Below are positions 26,458 through 36,494 of a stretch of 64,000 bases of DNA, piece by piece. Origin of the DNA: Mycobacterium sp. 1554424.7 (GTDB lineage: Bacteria; Actinomycetota; Actinomycetes; Mycobacteriales; Mycobacteriaceae); assembly GCF_001665295.1 (NCBI RefSeq), contig NZ_LZSE01000139.1, positions 62,001 to 126,000 of the forward strand. The letters run 5' to 3'. Position numbers and translations under genes: made by a program. The notes beneath the pieces were generated by a model. That model ran no database searches. It worked only from the letters and a program-made list of their open reading frames with translations, and was not told the origin of the DNA. Each line of letters begins with the position of its first letter. Within the stretch, counting starts at the first letter, position 1.

Positions 26458-27365
26458 CGGCGGTGACCGGCCCGTCCGAGCACGCCGAACGATTCACGCT
26501 GCTGCGACCGTTGCTGTTCACGATCGCCTACGAGATCCTCGGCTCGGCGACGGAGGCCGACGACGTGGTGCAGGACAGCTATCTGCGGTGGGCCGAGGTG
26601 GACCTGTCGGCCGTGCGGGACACCAAGTCCTACCTGGCCCAGCTGGTCACCCGGCAGGCGCTGAACGCGCTGCGGGCCGACGCGCGCCGCCGCGAGGAGT
26701 ACGTGGGGCCGTGGCTGCCCGAGCCGCTGCTGCTCGACGACCAGGACCCCTCGGCCGATGTCGTTCTGGCGGAATCGGTTTCGATGGCGATGCTCGTCTT
26801 GCTGGAGACGCTGAGCCCCGACGAGCGGGCGGTGTTCGTGCTGCGCGAGGTGTTCGGCTTCGACTACGGCGAGATCGCCGCGGCCGTCGGCAAGCCGGCC
26901 CCGACGGTGCGCCAGGTCGCGCACCGCGCGCGCGAACACGTGCGGGCTCGGCGGAGGCGCTTCGATGCGGCGGACCCGGAACGCAACGCCGAAATCACCG
27001 CCCAGTTCCTGGCCACCGCGGCCAGCGGCGACGTCGAGGCGCTGATGGCGATGCTCGCGCCGGACGCCACCTGGACCGCCGACAGCGGCGGCATCGTCAG
27101 CGCCGCCCGCCGGCCCGTGGTCGGCGCCGACCGGGTGGCCCGGGCGATCGTCGGGCTGATCCGCAAGGCCGCCGCCATGGCCGGGGCGCGGGTGGACATG
27201 GTGACCTGCAACAGCGCCCCGGCCGTGCTGCTCTACCTCGGCGAACAGCTCGAGGGCGTGATCACGCTGGAGATTGCCGGCGACAGGATCACCAACTTCT
27301 ACGTGATGCGCAACCCGCAAAAGCTGGCGGCCCTGGCCACCGCTCGCGACATCAGCCGCGGCTAG
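26454..27365 (+). CDS. ECF41-type (SigJ-like) RNA polymerase sigma factor
   Basis: A 303-residue sigma factor. Region 2 covers about residues 10-75 (AYEILGSATEADDVVQDSYLRW) and region 4 about 115-170 (LSPDERAVFVLREVFGFDYGEIA). A SnoaL-like C-terminal domain of about 120 residues replaces an anti-sigma factor in this group (family knowledge). The usual DGGGK switch motif is changed to DSGGI (WTADSGGIVSAARRP), and the NPDKL motif appears as NPQKL near the end. The ATG overlaps the oxidoreductase stop. SigJ of M. tuberculosis is the closest relative I recall, but SigI-like or other ECF41 members are not excluded. Confidence 0.85.
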   Translation: MTAVTGPSEHAERFTLLRPLLFTIAYEILGSATEADDVVQDSYLRWAEVDLSAVRDTKSYLAQLVTRQALNALRADARRREEYVGPWLPEPLLLDDQDPSADVVLAESVSMAMLVLLETLSPDERAVFVLREVFGFDYGEIAAAVGKPAPTVRQVAHRAREHVRARRRRFDAADPERNAEITAQFLATAASGDVEALMAMLAPDATWTADSGGIVSAARRPVVGADRVARAIVGLIRKAAAMAGARVDMVTCNSAPAVLLYLGEQLEGVITLEIAGDRITNFYVMRNPQKLAALATARDISRG

Positions 27366-27381
27366 GCGGCAGACTAGGGCG

Positions 27382-28626
27382 GTGCGAACCGACCGGCTGG
27401 GCGACCTCGGCGCCGCGCCCCGGGTGCTGCGCGCGATCGGTGACGCCACCGGCCGGCTCGGGCTGCCGCCGCCCGCCGCGCTGACCGGCGAGTGGTTCGG
27501 TTCGCTGGCGGTGATCGCGCCCAGCCTGTCGGCGCGGCCGGTCGACGCCGACGACGCCTTCGCGGTCCCGCTGGACACGCCGGCGCCCCACTCGGAGGCG
27601 GTGGGCGGCGGCTGGGTCGGCTACCTTTCCTATCCCGATCCCGCCGCCGACGGCCGGGGAAACCGGATCCCCGAGGCCGCCGGCGGCTGGACCGACTGCG
27701 TCCTGCGCCGGGACCCCGACGGCGGCTGGTGGTACGAAAGCCTGTCCGGTGCGCCGATGCCGGACTGGCTGCGCGCCGCGCTCGCGGCCAGGCCGTCGCC
27801 GCCGCGCGATTGCCGGATCGACTGGGGCGCCGCCGACCGGGCCGCGCACCGCGACGGGGTGCTGGCCTGCCTGGAGGCGATCCGCGCCGGCGAGGTCTAT
27901 CAGGCCTGCGTATGCACGCAATTTGCCGGGACGGTCACCGGGGCGCCGCTGGATTTCTTCGCCGACGGGGTGGCGCGCACCTCGCCGGCCCGGGCGGCTT
28001 ACGTCGCGGGGGGATGGGGGGCGGTGGCGTCGCTGTCCCCGGAGCTTTTCCTGCGGCGCCGCGGGACGGTCGTCACGTCCAGCCCCATCAAGGGCACCCT
28101 GCCGCTGGACGCCTGGCCGTCGGCGCTGCGGGCGTCGGCCAAGGACGTCGCGGAAAACATCATGATCGTGGACCTGGTCCGCAACGACCTCGGCCGCGTG
28201 GCGACCGTCGGCACCGTCACCGTGCCCGAGCTGCTGGTCGTGCGGCGCGCGCCGGGCGTGTGGCACCTGGTGTCCACGGTGTCAGCGCGGGTTCCCGTCG
28301 AGCTGCCCACGTCGGCGCTCCTGGACGCCACGTTCCCCCCGGCTTCGGTCACCGGCACTCCCAAACACCGTGCGCGACAACTGATTTCGCAATGGGAACA
28401 CGGTCGTCGCGGCATCTACTGCGGGACAATCGGTTTGGCCTCGCCGATCGCGGGATGTGAGCTCAATGTCGCGATCCGCACCGTCGAGTTCGATGCGCAC
28501 GGCGGCGCCGTGCTGGGCGTCGGCGGCGGGATCACCGCCGACTCCGATCCCGACGCCGAATGGGAGGAGTGCCTGCACAAGGCGGCCCCGATCGTCGGGC
28601 TGCCGTTGATCGCGGCGGCCGGTTAG
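27382..28626 (+). CDS. pabB: aminodeoxychorismate synthase component I
   Basis: A 414-residue chorismate-utilising enzyme that makes 4-amino-4-deoxychorismate for folate synthesis, using ammonia from a separate amidotransferase. The C-terminal two-thirds form the chorismate-binding domain: SSPIKGTLP (PIKGT, with the lysine typical of PabB rather than the PIAGT of anthranilate synthase), ENIMIVDLVRNDLGR, PPASVTGTPKHRA and GIYCGTIG. The N-terminal part is short compared with E. coli PabB. The GTG at 27382 follows the sigma gene by 16 bases behind a GGGCGG tract. Synteny with Rv1005c supports the call. Confidence 0.92.
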   Translation: MRTDRLGDLGAAPRVLRAIGDATGRLGLPPPAALTGEWFGSLAVIAPSLSARPVDADDAFAVPLDTPAPHSEAVGGGWVGYLSYPDPAADGRGNRIPEAAGGWTDCVLRRDPDGGWWYESLSGAPMPDWLRAALAARPSPPRDCRIDWGAADRAAHRDGVLACLEAIRAGEVYQACVCTQFAGTVTGAPLDFFADGVARTSPARAAYVAGGWGAVASLSPELFLRRRGTVVTSSPIKGTLPLDAWPSALRASAKDVAENIMIVDLVRNDLGRVATVGTVTVPELLVVRRAPGVWHLVSTVSARVPVELPTSALLDATFPPASVTGTPKHRARQLISQWEHGRRGIYCGTIGLASPIAGCELNVAIRTVEFDAHGGAVLGVGGGITADSDPDAEWEECLHKAAPIVGLPLIAAAG

Positions 28627-28746
28627 ATGACGGGTCGGCTCCCCGCCCGTGAATTTCGCCTAACCCCCCACGCCACGTGCCGTTTTTGCTTAAGCTTCAG
28701 GGACTGACCCGCGCCGATCGCGAGTCGACTGCCGGAGGGGGCCGTC

Positions 28747-29682
28747 ATGAGAATCGCCGTCTTGGGCGCCGTCGCGTCCGCCCTGATGGGTGGAACGCTC
28801 GCGGTCACGCCGCTGACCTCGGTCAGCACGCCGCTGCCGGCCGCCGGACCATGCGTCAACGGATGCCAAAAGGCCGCGTCGGTCCTGATGCCCGAGACGC
28901 CGCCGTCGGCGCCCGGCACGCAGGTCGCGCCCGCCGCGAACACGGGTGGAGACGTGCCCAAGCCGGCCGCGGACGTGGCCAATGTGCCGCCCACGCCCGG
29001 CGGCCCCGGGGCCACCGGAGCCGTGTCCGGGGTACCGCGCGGCAGCTCGGGGGGCGGCGCGCCGTCCTCGGGGGCCGCGTCGCCCGGCGGATTCGACTCG
29101 GGCTTGCCCGACGCCGCGGCTTCGGTCCTGCCCCAACTCCCCGGCGCCCTAGACAACGCGGCGGCCATCCAAGCCGCACCTGCCGGGGCGCAAGCCGCGT
29201 GGTCAATCGTCCAGGGCGTGGTGGGCGTGGGAACCACCGTGGTCGGCGTCGGAACCAGCGTCGTGGCCACCGCGTCCACCGCCGCGATCGCGCTGGTCTA
29301 TCTCAAGAACGCCGGCCTGCTGCCGCCCGGCTTCACCTTGGGCATCCCGAACATCGCGGTTCCTCAGCTTCCCGGTACAACGGCGGCGGCGGCGGCGGCG
29401 GTCCCGGGGGCGGCGGCGGGCCGGCAGCGGCGGGGCCGCGGGAAGGGCCGGGGCCGCCGGAAGCGCGGGCAATCCGGCAGGCAATCCCCCGGGAACCGCC
29501 GGCAGCGCGGGCAGGGCGCCCGGCGCGGCCGCCAACACCGCCGGGATGGCCGCCGCCGCCCCCGGGACCGCCGCCGCTGCCGCCGCTACCCGGCCCGCCG
29601 CCGCTCCCGCCGCACCCCCAGGTCTGCACGCCGGGGATCGGTCCGTTCAAGGCCTGCACACCCTGATCTACTCGCCGCGTAA
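28747..29682 (+). CDS. secreted Ala/Gly/Pro-rich protein, Rv1004c-like, probably frameshifted
   Basis: The open frame encodes 311 residues with a signal-peptide-like start (MRIAVLGAVASALMGGTLA), a Cys pair (CVNGC), a Pro/Gly-rich region and a hydrophobic segment near residues 155-195. From about 29375 the frame becomes almost pure Arg/Gly, unlike any natural tail. Another plus frame reads Pro-rich sequence, uses the preferred CCG codon, and ends CTPGIGPFKACTP at 29666, exactly one base before the convergent rsmI stop. A frame change near the GGC-repeat tract at 29380-29415 is likely, natural or a sequencing error. Function unknown; position matches Rv1004c. Confidence 0.65.
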   Translation: MRIAVLGAVASALMGGTLAVTPLTSVSTPLPAAGPCVNGCQKAASVLMPETPPSAPGTQVAPAANTGGDVPKPAADVANVPPTPGGPGATGAVSGVPRGSSGGGAPSSGAASPGGFDSGLPDAAASVLPQLPGALDNAAAIQAAPAGAQAAWSIVQGVVGVGTTVVGVGTSVVATASTAAIALVYLKNAGLLPPGFTLGIPNIAVPQLPGTTAAAAAAVPGAAAGRQRRGRGKGRGRRKRGQSGRQSPGNRRQRGQGARRGRQHRRDGRRRPRDRRRCRRYPARRRSRRTPRSARRGSVRSRPAHPDLLAA

Positions 29683-30504
29683 CCGCAGGACCGCGTCGTA
29701 GAGCTGGCGCGTCCGCACGTCCGGATGGCCCTTGGCCACCTCGCTGCAGGCGTCCTTGACGCGCACCCCTCCCGCGACGAGGTTCTCCACTTCGGCCACC
29801 AGCGACGGCAGGTCGGCGCGCGGCGTCGCGCCCGCCAGGACGACCGTGATCTCGCCGAGCACCCCCTCGTCCGCCCACGTCGCCAGCTCCTCGAGCGACC
29901 CGCGGAGCACCTCCTCGTGCACCTTCGTCAGCTCCCGGCAGACCACCGCCCGGCGTCCGCCGCCGAGTTCGTCGACCGCGTCGCGCAGACACGCCGCCAG
30001 CCGGCGCGGCGATTCGAAGAACACGCACGTCCGCGGCTCGTCGGCCAGCGAGGCCAGCCAGGTCCGGCGCGCCGACTTCTTGCGCGGGGCGAAGCCCTCG
30101 AAGCAAAACCGCTCCGACGGCAGCCCGGACACCGCGAGCGCCGTCGTCACCGCCGACGGCCCGGGGAGGCACTGGACGGGCAGACCTGCCTCCACGCAGG
30201 CCGCCACCAGCCGGTAGCCGGGGTCGCTGATCAGCGGCATCCCGGCGTCGCTGACCAGCAGCACGGTCGCGCCCGCCGTCATCGCGTCGATCAGGGCCGG
30301 CACCCGGGCGGCCTCGACCCGGTCGTACAGGCTGACCACCCGCCCCTTGATCTCGGCGTCCAGCGCCTTGGCCAGGATCCGCACCCGCCGCGTGTCCTCG
30401 GCGGCCACCACGTCGGCGTCGGCCAGCGCGGCGATCAGGCGCGGCGACGCGTCCGCCGGCTGGCCCAGCGGCGTCGCGCCCAGCAATAGGCGACCGGAGG
30501 TCAT
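29668..30504 (-). CDS. rsmI: 16S rRNA (cytidine-1402 2'-O) methyltransferase
   Basis: A 278-residue tetrapyrrole-methylase-fold enzyme that 2'-O-methylates C1402 of 16S rRNA. Seen motifs are GRLLLGATPLGQPAD at the start (usual GTPIGN-type loop), VAAEDTRR near residue 34, VSDAGMPLISDPGYRLV near residues 89-105, LPGPSAVTTAL, and FEGFAPRKKSAR near residues 140-151. The length is normal for the family. It is divergent from pmt, with only 21 bases between the two starts, and tail-to-tail with the Rv1004c-like gene, as in M. tuberculosis (Rv1003). Confidence 0.93.
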   Translation of the reverse strand: MTSGRLLLGATPLGQPADASPRLIAALADADVVAAEDTRRVRILAKALDAEIKGRVVSLYDRVEAARVPALIDAMTAGATVLLVSDAGMPLISDPGYRLVAACVEAGLPVQCLPGPSAVTTALAVSGLPSERFCFEGFAPRKKSARRTWLASLADEPRTCVFFESPRRLAACLRDAVDELGGGRRAVVCRELTKVHEEVLRGSLEELATWADEGVLGEITVVLAGATPRADLPSLVAEVENLVAGGVRVKDACSEVAKGHPDVRTRQLYDAVLRLRGE

Positions 30505-30525
30505 GACGGACAGCCTACGATCGAC

Positions 30526-32085
30526 GTGATGTCCGCCCCGCCCCGCGAAAGCGCCGTCGCCGAGCGCGAGCGTGTCGTACCCGTCGACAGCCCGGGCCCC
30601 CTCGTTCCGGTGGCGGACTTCGGGCCGACCGACACCATTCGCGGGTGGGTCGCGACCGGTGTGATCACGGTGCTGGCGACGGTGACGCGGTTCCTCAACC
30701 TGGGCTCGCCGACCGATGCCGGCACGCCGGTGTTCGACGAGAAGCACTACGCGCCCCAGGCCTGGCAGGTGCTGCACAACCACGGGGTGGAGGACAACCC
30801 CGGGTTCGGCCTGGTGGTGCACCCCCCGGTCGGCAAGCAGTTGATCGCTCTCGGCGAGGCGGTCTTCGGCTACAACGGGGTGGGCTGGCGGTTCACCGGC
30901 GCCCTGCTCGGCGTCGTCATGGTGGTGCTGGTGATGCGGACCGTCCGCCGCATCAGCCGCTCGACGCTGGTCGGCGGGATCGCCGGGGTGCTGGTGATCT
31001 GCGACGGCGTCAGCTTCGTCACCGCCCGGACCGCCCTGCTCGACGGCTTTCTGACCTTCTTCGTGGTCGCGGCGTTCGGCGCGCTCATCGTCGACCGCGA
31101 CCAGGTGCGCCAGCGGCTGCACGTCGCACTGGTGGAGGGCCGCAGCGCCGAAACCGTTTGGGGCCCAAGGCTGGGGGTGCGCTGGTGGCGCTTCCTAGCC
31201 GGGGTCATGCTCGGATTGGCTTGCGGCACAAAGTGGTCAGGCCTGTACTTTGTGCTCTTCTTCGGCGCCATGTCGTTGGCGTTCGACGTCGCGGCGCGCC
31301 GCCAATACCAAGTCAACCGGCCATGGCTGGGTGTCTTGCGGCGCGACCTCGTCCCCACCGCGTACGCGCTGGCGCTCATCCCGTTCGCGGTCTACCTCGC
31401 CAGCTACACGCCCTGGTTCGCCTCCGAGAACGCGATCGACCGCCACGAGGTCGGCCAGTCGATCGGCCCGCACTCCGTTGTTCCGCTGCCCGACGCCGTC
31501 CGCTCGCTGTGGCACTACACCGCCAAGGCCTTCCAGTTCCACGCCGGCCTGACGAATTCCGCCGGCAACTACCACCCGTGGGAATCCAAACCGTGGAGCT
31601 GGCCGATGTCGTTGCGGCCGGTCCTGTACGCCATCGACCAGCAGAACGTCCCGGGCTGCGGCGCGCAGTCGTGCGTCAAGGCGGAGATGCTGGTGGGCAC
31701 CCCGGCGATGTGGTGGCTCGCGGTGCCGGTGCTGCTCTATGCGCTCTGGCGAATGCTGGTGCGCCGCGACTGGCGCTATGCCGCGGTCTTGACCGGTTAC
31801 TGCGCGGGGTGGCTGCCGTGGTTCGCCGACATCGACCGGCAGATGTACTTCTTCTACGCCGCGACGATGGCGCCGTTTTTGGCCATGGGCATCGCGCTGA
31901 TCTGCGGTGGCGTCCTCTACGCCCGCAATCAAAGCTCCGAACGGCGCACGCTGGGGCTGATCGCGGTCTGCTGCTACGTGGCTTTAGTGGTGACCAATTT
32001 CGCGTGGCTGTTCCCGGTGCTGACCGGGCTGCCGATCTCCCAGCAGACCTGGAACATGGAGATCTGGCTGCCCAGCTGGCGGTAG
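30526..32085 (+). CDS. pmt: polyprenyl-phosphate-mannose:protein mannosyltransferase
   Basis: A 519-residue GT39 membrane enzyme that O-mannosylates exported proteins using polyprenyl-phosphate mannose (Rv1002c in M. tuberculosis). About ten hydrophobic segments are seen. The essential acidic pair is in VFDEKHYAPQAW (residues about 68-79), in the first outward loop. PWESKPWSWP and DRQMYFFYAATMAPF are conserved further on. The GTG at 30526 is followed by an ATG at 30529; either could start translation, and the short gap to rsmI suggests a leaderless or near-leaderless message. Its substrates include lipoproteins, several of which are encoded in this window. Confidence 0.93.
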   Translation: MMSAPPRESAVAERERVVPVDSPGPLVPVADFGPTDTIRGWVATGVITVLATVTRFLNLGSPTDAGTPVFDEKHYAPQAWQVLHNHGVEDNPGFGLVVHPPVGKQLIALGEAVFGYNGVGWRFTGALLGVVMVVLVMRTVRRISRSTLVGGIAGVLVICDGVSFVTARTALLDGFLTFFVVAAFGALIVDRDQVRQRLHVALVEGRSAETVWGPRLGVRWWRFLAGVMLGLACGTKWSGLYFVLFFGAMSLAFDVAARRQYQVNRPWLGVLRRDLVPTAYALALIPFAVYLASYTPWFASENAIDRHEVGQSIGPHSVVPLPDAVRSLWHYTAKAFQFHAGLTNSAGNYHPWESKPWSWPMSLRPVLYAIDQQNVPGCGAQSCVKAEMLVGTPAMWWLAVPVLLYALWRMLVRRDWRYAAVLTGYCAGWLPWFADIDRQMYFFYAATMAPFLAMGIALICGGVLYARNQSSERRTLGLIAVCCYVALVVTNFAWLFPVLTGLPISQQTWNMEIWLPSWR

Positions 32086-32161
32086 TTCTCGCGTCGAGAC
32101 TGCGTCCAGCGCGCGCAAACGGCCCAATTCGACGCGCTGAGCGCAGACTCGATGATGGCGC

Positions 32162-33373
32162 CTACACCGAGTCGCGCGCGGCGGGACACGACATGCACCG
32201 CGGACCGCCGCGGCCGGTGCTCAACTCGGACCCCGCGATGGTGAGCACCTCGATGCCCGCGTCCTGAAGGCGGGCGTTGGTCTGCGCGTTGCGCTCGTAG
32301 GCGACGACGACGCCGGGCGCCAGGGCCAAGGTGTTGTTGCCGTCGTCCCACTGCTCGCGCTCGGCGACGAGGGGGTCCAGCCCGGTGTCGATGACCCGCA
32401 ACTTGTCGATTCCCATCGCGTTGGCGGCCGCCTCCAGGAACGGCGTCTCGTCACCGATGGTGACGCCGCCGGGGGTGCGCTGGATGGCGAACGCGGTCAG
32501 CGTGTTGACGATGTTCGCGTACATCACCACGGTGTCGGTGTCGACCATCGTGCACACCGTGTCCAGGTGCATCTGCGCGCGCCGCTGGGCGATCGGCACC
32601 GCGAGCACCGTGTCCGCGAGATCGTCGTCGAAAAGGCTGCGCGCCAACGCTTCCGCGCCGGCCGGGGTGGTCCGTTCGCCGACGCCGACCGCGACGACGC
32701 CGGGCGCGAGCAGCAGCACGTCGCCGCCCTCGACGGGTGCGGTGCGCGACTCGTAGGCGCGCCGCACCCCGGTGAACCGCGGGTGATGCGCATAGATCAG
32801 GTCGGTCAACGACGCCTCGCGCACACGCGCCCGCAGCGCCAGGGTGGGGATCACCACCCGCGGCCCGATCCAGATCGACGAGTCGCGGGTGAACACCAGG
32901 TTCGGTAGCGGATCGATGACGAAATCCGCCTCGTGGTGCATGCGAAGCACCAGCGACACCTCGGTCCGGGTGTCGGCGGGCAGCTCGTTGAACGTCATGC
33001 CGGCCATCAGCACGTTGGCCAGCGTGCCGGGGTTCAGCCCCCGCAGGTAGGCCGAAAGTTCTTGCGCCAGTGGGGTTCCGAGCCGGCGCGCGTCCACGGC
33101 GGCGGCCACACCCTGCATCCGCGCGGCCCCGCTGTGGTTGAGCGCCTCGGTCAGCAGGTCGGACAGCAGCAGCACCTCGACCCCGCGCGAGCGCAGCAGG
33201 TCGGCGAACTCGTCGTGCTCGTCCTGCGCCCGCGCGACCCAGGGCAACCCGTCGAAGAGCAGCTGGTCGTTGTTGCGCGGATTGAGCCGGCGCAGCTCGG
33301 CGCCGGGGCGGTGCAGGATAGCCACCCGCAGCGCGCCCACCTCGGAATTGGTGCCCAGCTCAACAACACCCAC
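32162..33373 (-). CDS. arcA: arginine deiminase
   Basis: A 403-residue enzyme that hydrolyses arginine to citrulline and ammonia. [16 protein letters not shown] at the N-terminus, FTRDSS near residue 165, EGGDVL near residue 219, [10 protein letters not shown] with the catalytic His, and the C-terminal nucleophile in GGPRCMSCP are all in place. It starts with GTG at 33373. No arcB, arcC or arcD is next to it, so it does not form a fermentative arginine-deiminase operon here. Nitrogen or pH metabolism is more likely. Synteny matches Rv1001. Confidence 0.94.
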   Translation of the reverse strand: MGVVELGTNSEVGALRVAILHRPGAELRRLNPRNNDQLLFDGLPWVARAQDEHDEFADLLRSRGVEVLLLSDLLTEALNHSGAARMQGVAAAVDARRLGTPLAQELSAYLRGLNPGTLANVLMAGMTFNELPADTRTEVSLVLRMHHEADFVIDPLPNLVFTRDSSIWIGPRVVIPTLALRARVREASLTDLIYAHHPRFTGVRRAYESRTAPVEGGDVLLLAPGVVAVGVGERTTPAGAEALARSLFDDDLADTVLAVPIAQRRAQMHLDTVCTMVDTDTVVMYANIVNTLTAFAIQRTPGGVTIGDETPFLEAAANAMGIDKLRVIDTGLDPLVAEREQWDDGNNTLALAPGVVVAYERNAQTNARLQDAGIEVLTIAGSELSTGRGGPRCMSCPAARDSV

Positions 33374-33441
33374 CCTGGAAACGGTAGCCGGTCCCGAGAC
33401 GGGCCCCCTTCATCGAACGCTTGTGCGATAAACTGGGCGCC

Positions 33442-34038
33442 GTGAGCATCGCGGTACAGGGCTCGCTGTTCGAGCACACCGAGCGCAGACAGCTCGGTGA
33501 CGGCGCCTTCATCGAGATCCGCGCCGGCTGGCTGGCCGAGGCCGACGCCCTGCTCTCCGACCTGCTCTCGACGGTGCCGTGGCGCGCCGAGCGCCGCCAT
33601 ATGTACGACCGGGTGGTCGACGTGCCGCGGCTTGTCAGCTTTCACGACCTGACCGTCGAGGATCCCCCGCACCCGCTGCTGGGCAAGCTGCGGCGACGGC
33701 TCAACGACATCTACGCGGGCGAACTCGGTGAGCCCTTCACCACCGTCGGGTTGTGTTGTTACCGCGACGGCAACGACAGCGTCGCCTGGCACGGCGACAC
33801 CATAGGGCGCAGCAGCTCGCAGGACACCATGGTGGCGATCGTCAGCCTGGGCGCCACCCGGACGTTCGCGATGCGGCGGAAGGGTGGCGGGCCGTCGCTG
33901 CGACTTCCGCAGGCGCACGGTGATCTGCTGGTGATGGGCGGATCGTGCCAGCGCACCTGGGAGCACGCGGTGCCCAAGACGTCCGCGCCCACCGGCCCGC
34001 GGGTCAGCATCCAGTTCCGGCCCCGCGACGTGCGCTAG
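33442..34038 (+). CDS. AlkB-like 2-oxoglutarate/Fe(II) oxygenase
   Basis: A 198-residue oxygenase of the AlkB superfamily, whose members repair alkylated bases by oxidative demethylation. Iron ligands are visible as the HxD of WHGD near residue 117 and a distal His in TWEHAVPK near residue 175. The 2-oxoglutarate-binding Arg is in RVSIQFRPR near the end. GTG at 33442 is used; a TTG at 33421 is in frame. It is tail-to-tail with the lipoprotein gene, with no gap. It corresponds in position to Rv1000c. The substrate (DNA, RNA or protein) is not determined by sequence. Confidence 0.88.
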   Translation: MSIAVQGSLFEHTERRQLGDGAFIEIRAGWLAEADALLSDLLSTVPWRAERRHMYDRVVDVPRLVSFHDLTVEDPPHPLLGKLRRRLNDIYAGELGEPFTTVGLCCYRDGNDSVAWHGDTIGRSSSQDTMVAIVSLGATRTFAMRRKGGGPSLRLPQAHGDLLVMGGSCQRTWEHAVPKTSAPTGPRVSIQFRPRDVR

Positions 34039-34695
34039 CTAGCTCCGGACGGCGCCCACCGCCTTGACGAGCAGGTCGCGGGCGCGCTGAGTGTCGATCT
34101 TGGCCACCGGCTGGTCCGGAATGACCAGCGGATTGGCGATGACGATCACCTGGTAATCACCGAATTGCGCCGAATAGTCGTACAGCTCCCCGGTGCGGGC
34201 CCCACCGCCCACCAAGGCCTGCAGGACGCGGTGCACGCCCGTCGTGCGGGCCCCGTCGATGTGCGGCGCATCGATCACCTCGATCCCGCCCCGCACCCCG
34301 TTTCCGGCGAATGCCACCTTGGTGCAGTCCTTCCCGGGGTCGTTGAACGGCAGTGCTTTTGAGGTCTCCAAGGCGATGACGACGAACCGGTTGCCGTTGC
34401 CCTCCGCGGAGACGGCGGCCATGTTGCCCTGCAGGTCGGGTGGCATGTCCGGGCCCACCGCCACTTTCGCGCAGTTGGCCGGATCGAAACTCAGGCCGTC
34501 GGGCAGCTTTCGGGCCGACAGCAGCTTAGGGTCGACGCCGCGAACGGGGATGTCGGTGACCTTGTAATCGGGCCCGAAGCTCGACTTGACGCCGACGACC
34601 TTGCCGATGTCCGCCTTCACCGGGGCGGGATCGCCACCCGACGAGCATCCGGCGAGCACGCACACGGATGCGGTCGCGAGCAACACCTTCAACAT
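34039..34695 (-). CDS. lipoprotein, Rv0999-like (DUF5642-type)
   Basis: A 218-residue exported lipoprotein with leader MLKVLLATASVCVLAGC (lipobox VLAGC). The body has Cys pairs (PANCAKV, GKDCTKV) and the segments VIDAPHIDGARTTGV and YSAQFGDYQVIV, all shared in spirit with the next lipoprotein upstream. ATG 34695 is preferred over a TTG at 34713 because it gives a standard signal peptide. It is last in a same-strand group of acetyltransferase, lipoprotein, lipoprotein. Function unknown; mycobacterial proteins of this class are predicted cell-envelope components. Confidence 0.82.
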   Translation of the reverse strand: MLKVLLATASVCVLAGCSSGGDPAPVKADIGKVVGVKSSFGPDYKVTDIPVRGVDPKLLSARKLPDGLSFDPANCAKVAVGPDMPPDLQGNMAAVSAEGNGNRFVVIALETSKALPFNDPGKDCTKVAFAGNGVRGGIEVIDAPHIDGARTTGVHRVLQALVGGGARTGELYDYSAQFGDYQVIVIANPLVIPDQPVAKIDTQRARDLLVKAVGAVRS

Positions 34696-34722
34696 CGTGG
34701 CCAATCTACCCAACGGGAATGC

Positions 34723-35394
34723 TCAGCCGCGCAACGTGGACACCGTTTTGACGAGGAGATCGGCGGCGAATTGCGGCGGCAGCGCGGGCAGCGCCGAACC
34801 GGGGTCCGTGGTCAGCGTGGTGAACGCGTAGTAGTTACCCAGGTATGCGGTGAATGTGTATGCGCGCGAATCGATTTCGGTGCCCGATTCGACGGTCGAC
34901 TTGGTGTCGGCCACCATGCCGACGGTTGCGACGCCGTCGATGCGTGGGGCGTCGATCAGGCGAACGCTCGCCGTGGTGTGGCCGTCGCCCGTCGTCCACC
35001 GGTCGCATGCCGCCACGACACCGCGGTCCAGGTCCACCGGCCCGGGCAAAGTCACCACCACCGCGTCGACGACACCGCCGGTTCCCGATCCGGAGAAGCC
35101 CTGCGCGGACTGCTCGCGCCCGTTGCCGGGGTCGGCGAGAGTCGCGCACTGCGCCGGCGTGGCCCGGGCGTCGGCTTCGAGGCTCCAGATCACCCTCGGT
35201 GAGGCGCCGCTGGGGATGCCGGTGGTCACCTCGTAGTGGGGCGGCAGCTCGCGGACCAGCCGCTTGATGTTGGCGGGGTTGACGGGGGCGTCGTGGGCCG
35301 ATGATTTGGTGGGCGTGGCCGACGGCGCTGGCGCGCTAGCGTGCGCGCAGGCGGCCAGCAGAACCACGGGAACGCCAATCCACAACGGCCGCAT
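34723..35394 (-). CDS. lipoprotein paralogous to its neighbour (DUF5642-type)
   Basis: A 223-residue lipoprotein with leader MRPLWIGVPVVLLAAC (lipobox LLAAC). It shares landmarks with the following gene: ATPAQCATL against DPANCAKV, LIDAPRIDGVATVGM against VIDAPHIDGARTTGV, TAYLGNYYAF against SAQFGDYQVI, and the end DLLVKTVSTLRG against DLLVKAVGAVRS. These point to tandem duplication followed by strong divergence. Only 27 bases separate the two genes, and six separate this one from the acetyltransferase upstream, so all three are likely one transcript. Confidence 0.82.
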   Translation of the reverse strand: MRPLWIGVPVVLLAACAHASAPAPSATPTKSSAHDAPVNPANIKRLVRELPPHYEVTTGIPSGASPRVIWSLEADARATPAQCATLADPGNGREQSAQGFSGSGTGGVVDAVVVTLPGPVDLDRGVVAACDRWTTGDGHTTASVRLIDAPRIDGVATVGMVADTKSTVESGTEIDSRAYTFTAYLGNYYAFTTLTTDPGSALPALPPQFAADLLVKTVSTLRG

Positions 35395-35400
35395 GCCCGT

Positions 35401-36435
<1,035 letters not shown>

Positions 36436-36494
36436 TTATGGGTTGCGTTCCCGGCGCGGCAAGGACGACACCGCGCATCGGTCAAACTGGACAC

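Noticed and set aside
29380-29415. GGC-repeat tract as a separate functional repeat
   Set aside because: It encodes Ala/Gly runs in all frames and is ordinary for mycobacterial low-complexity coding DNA; reported only as the probable slip site.
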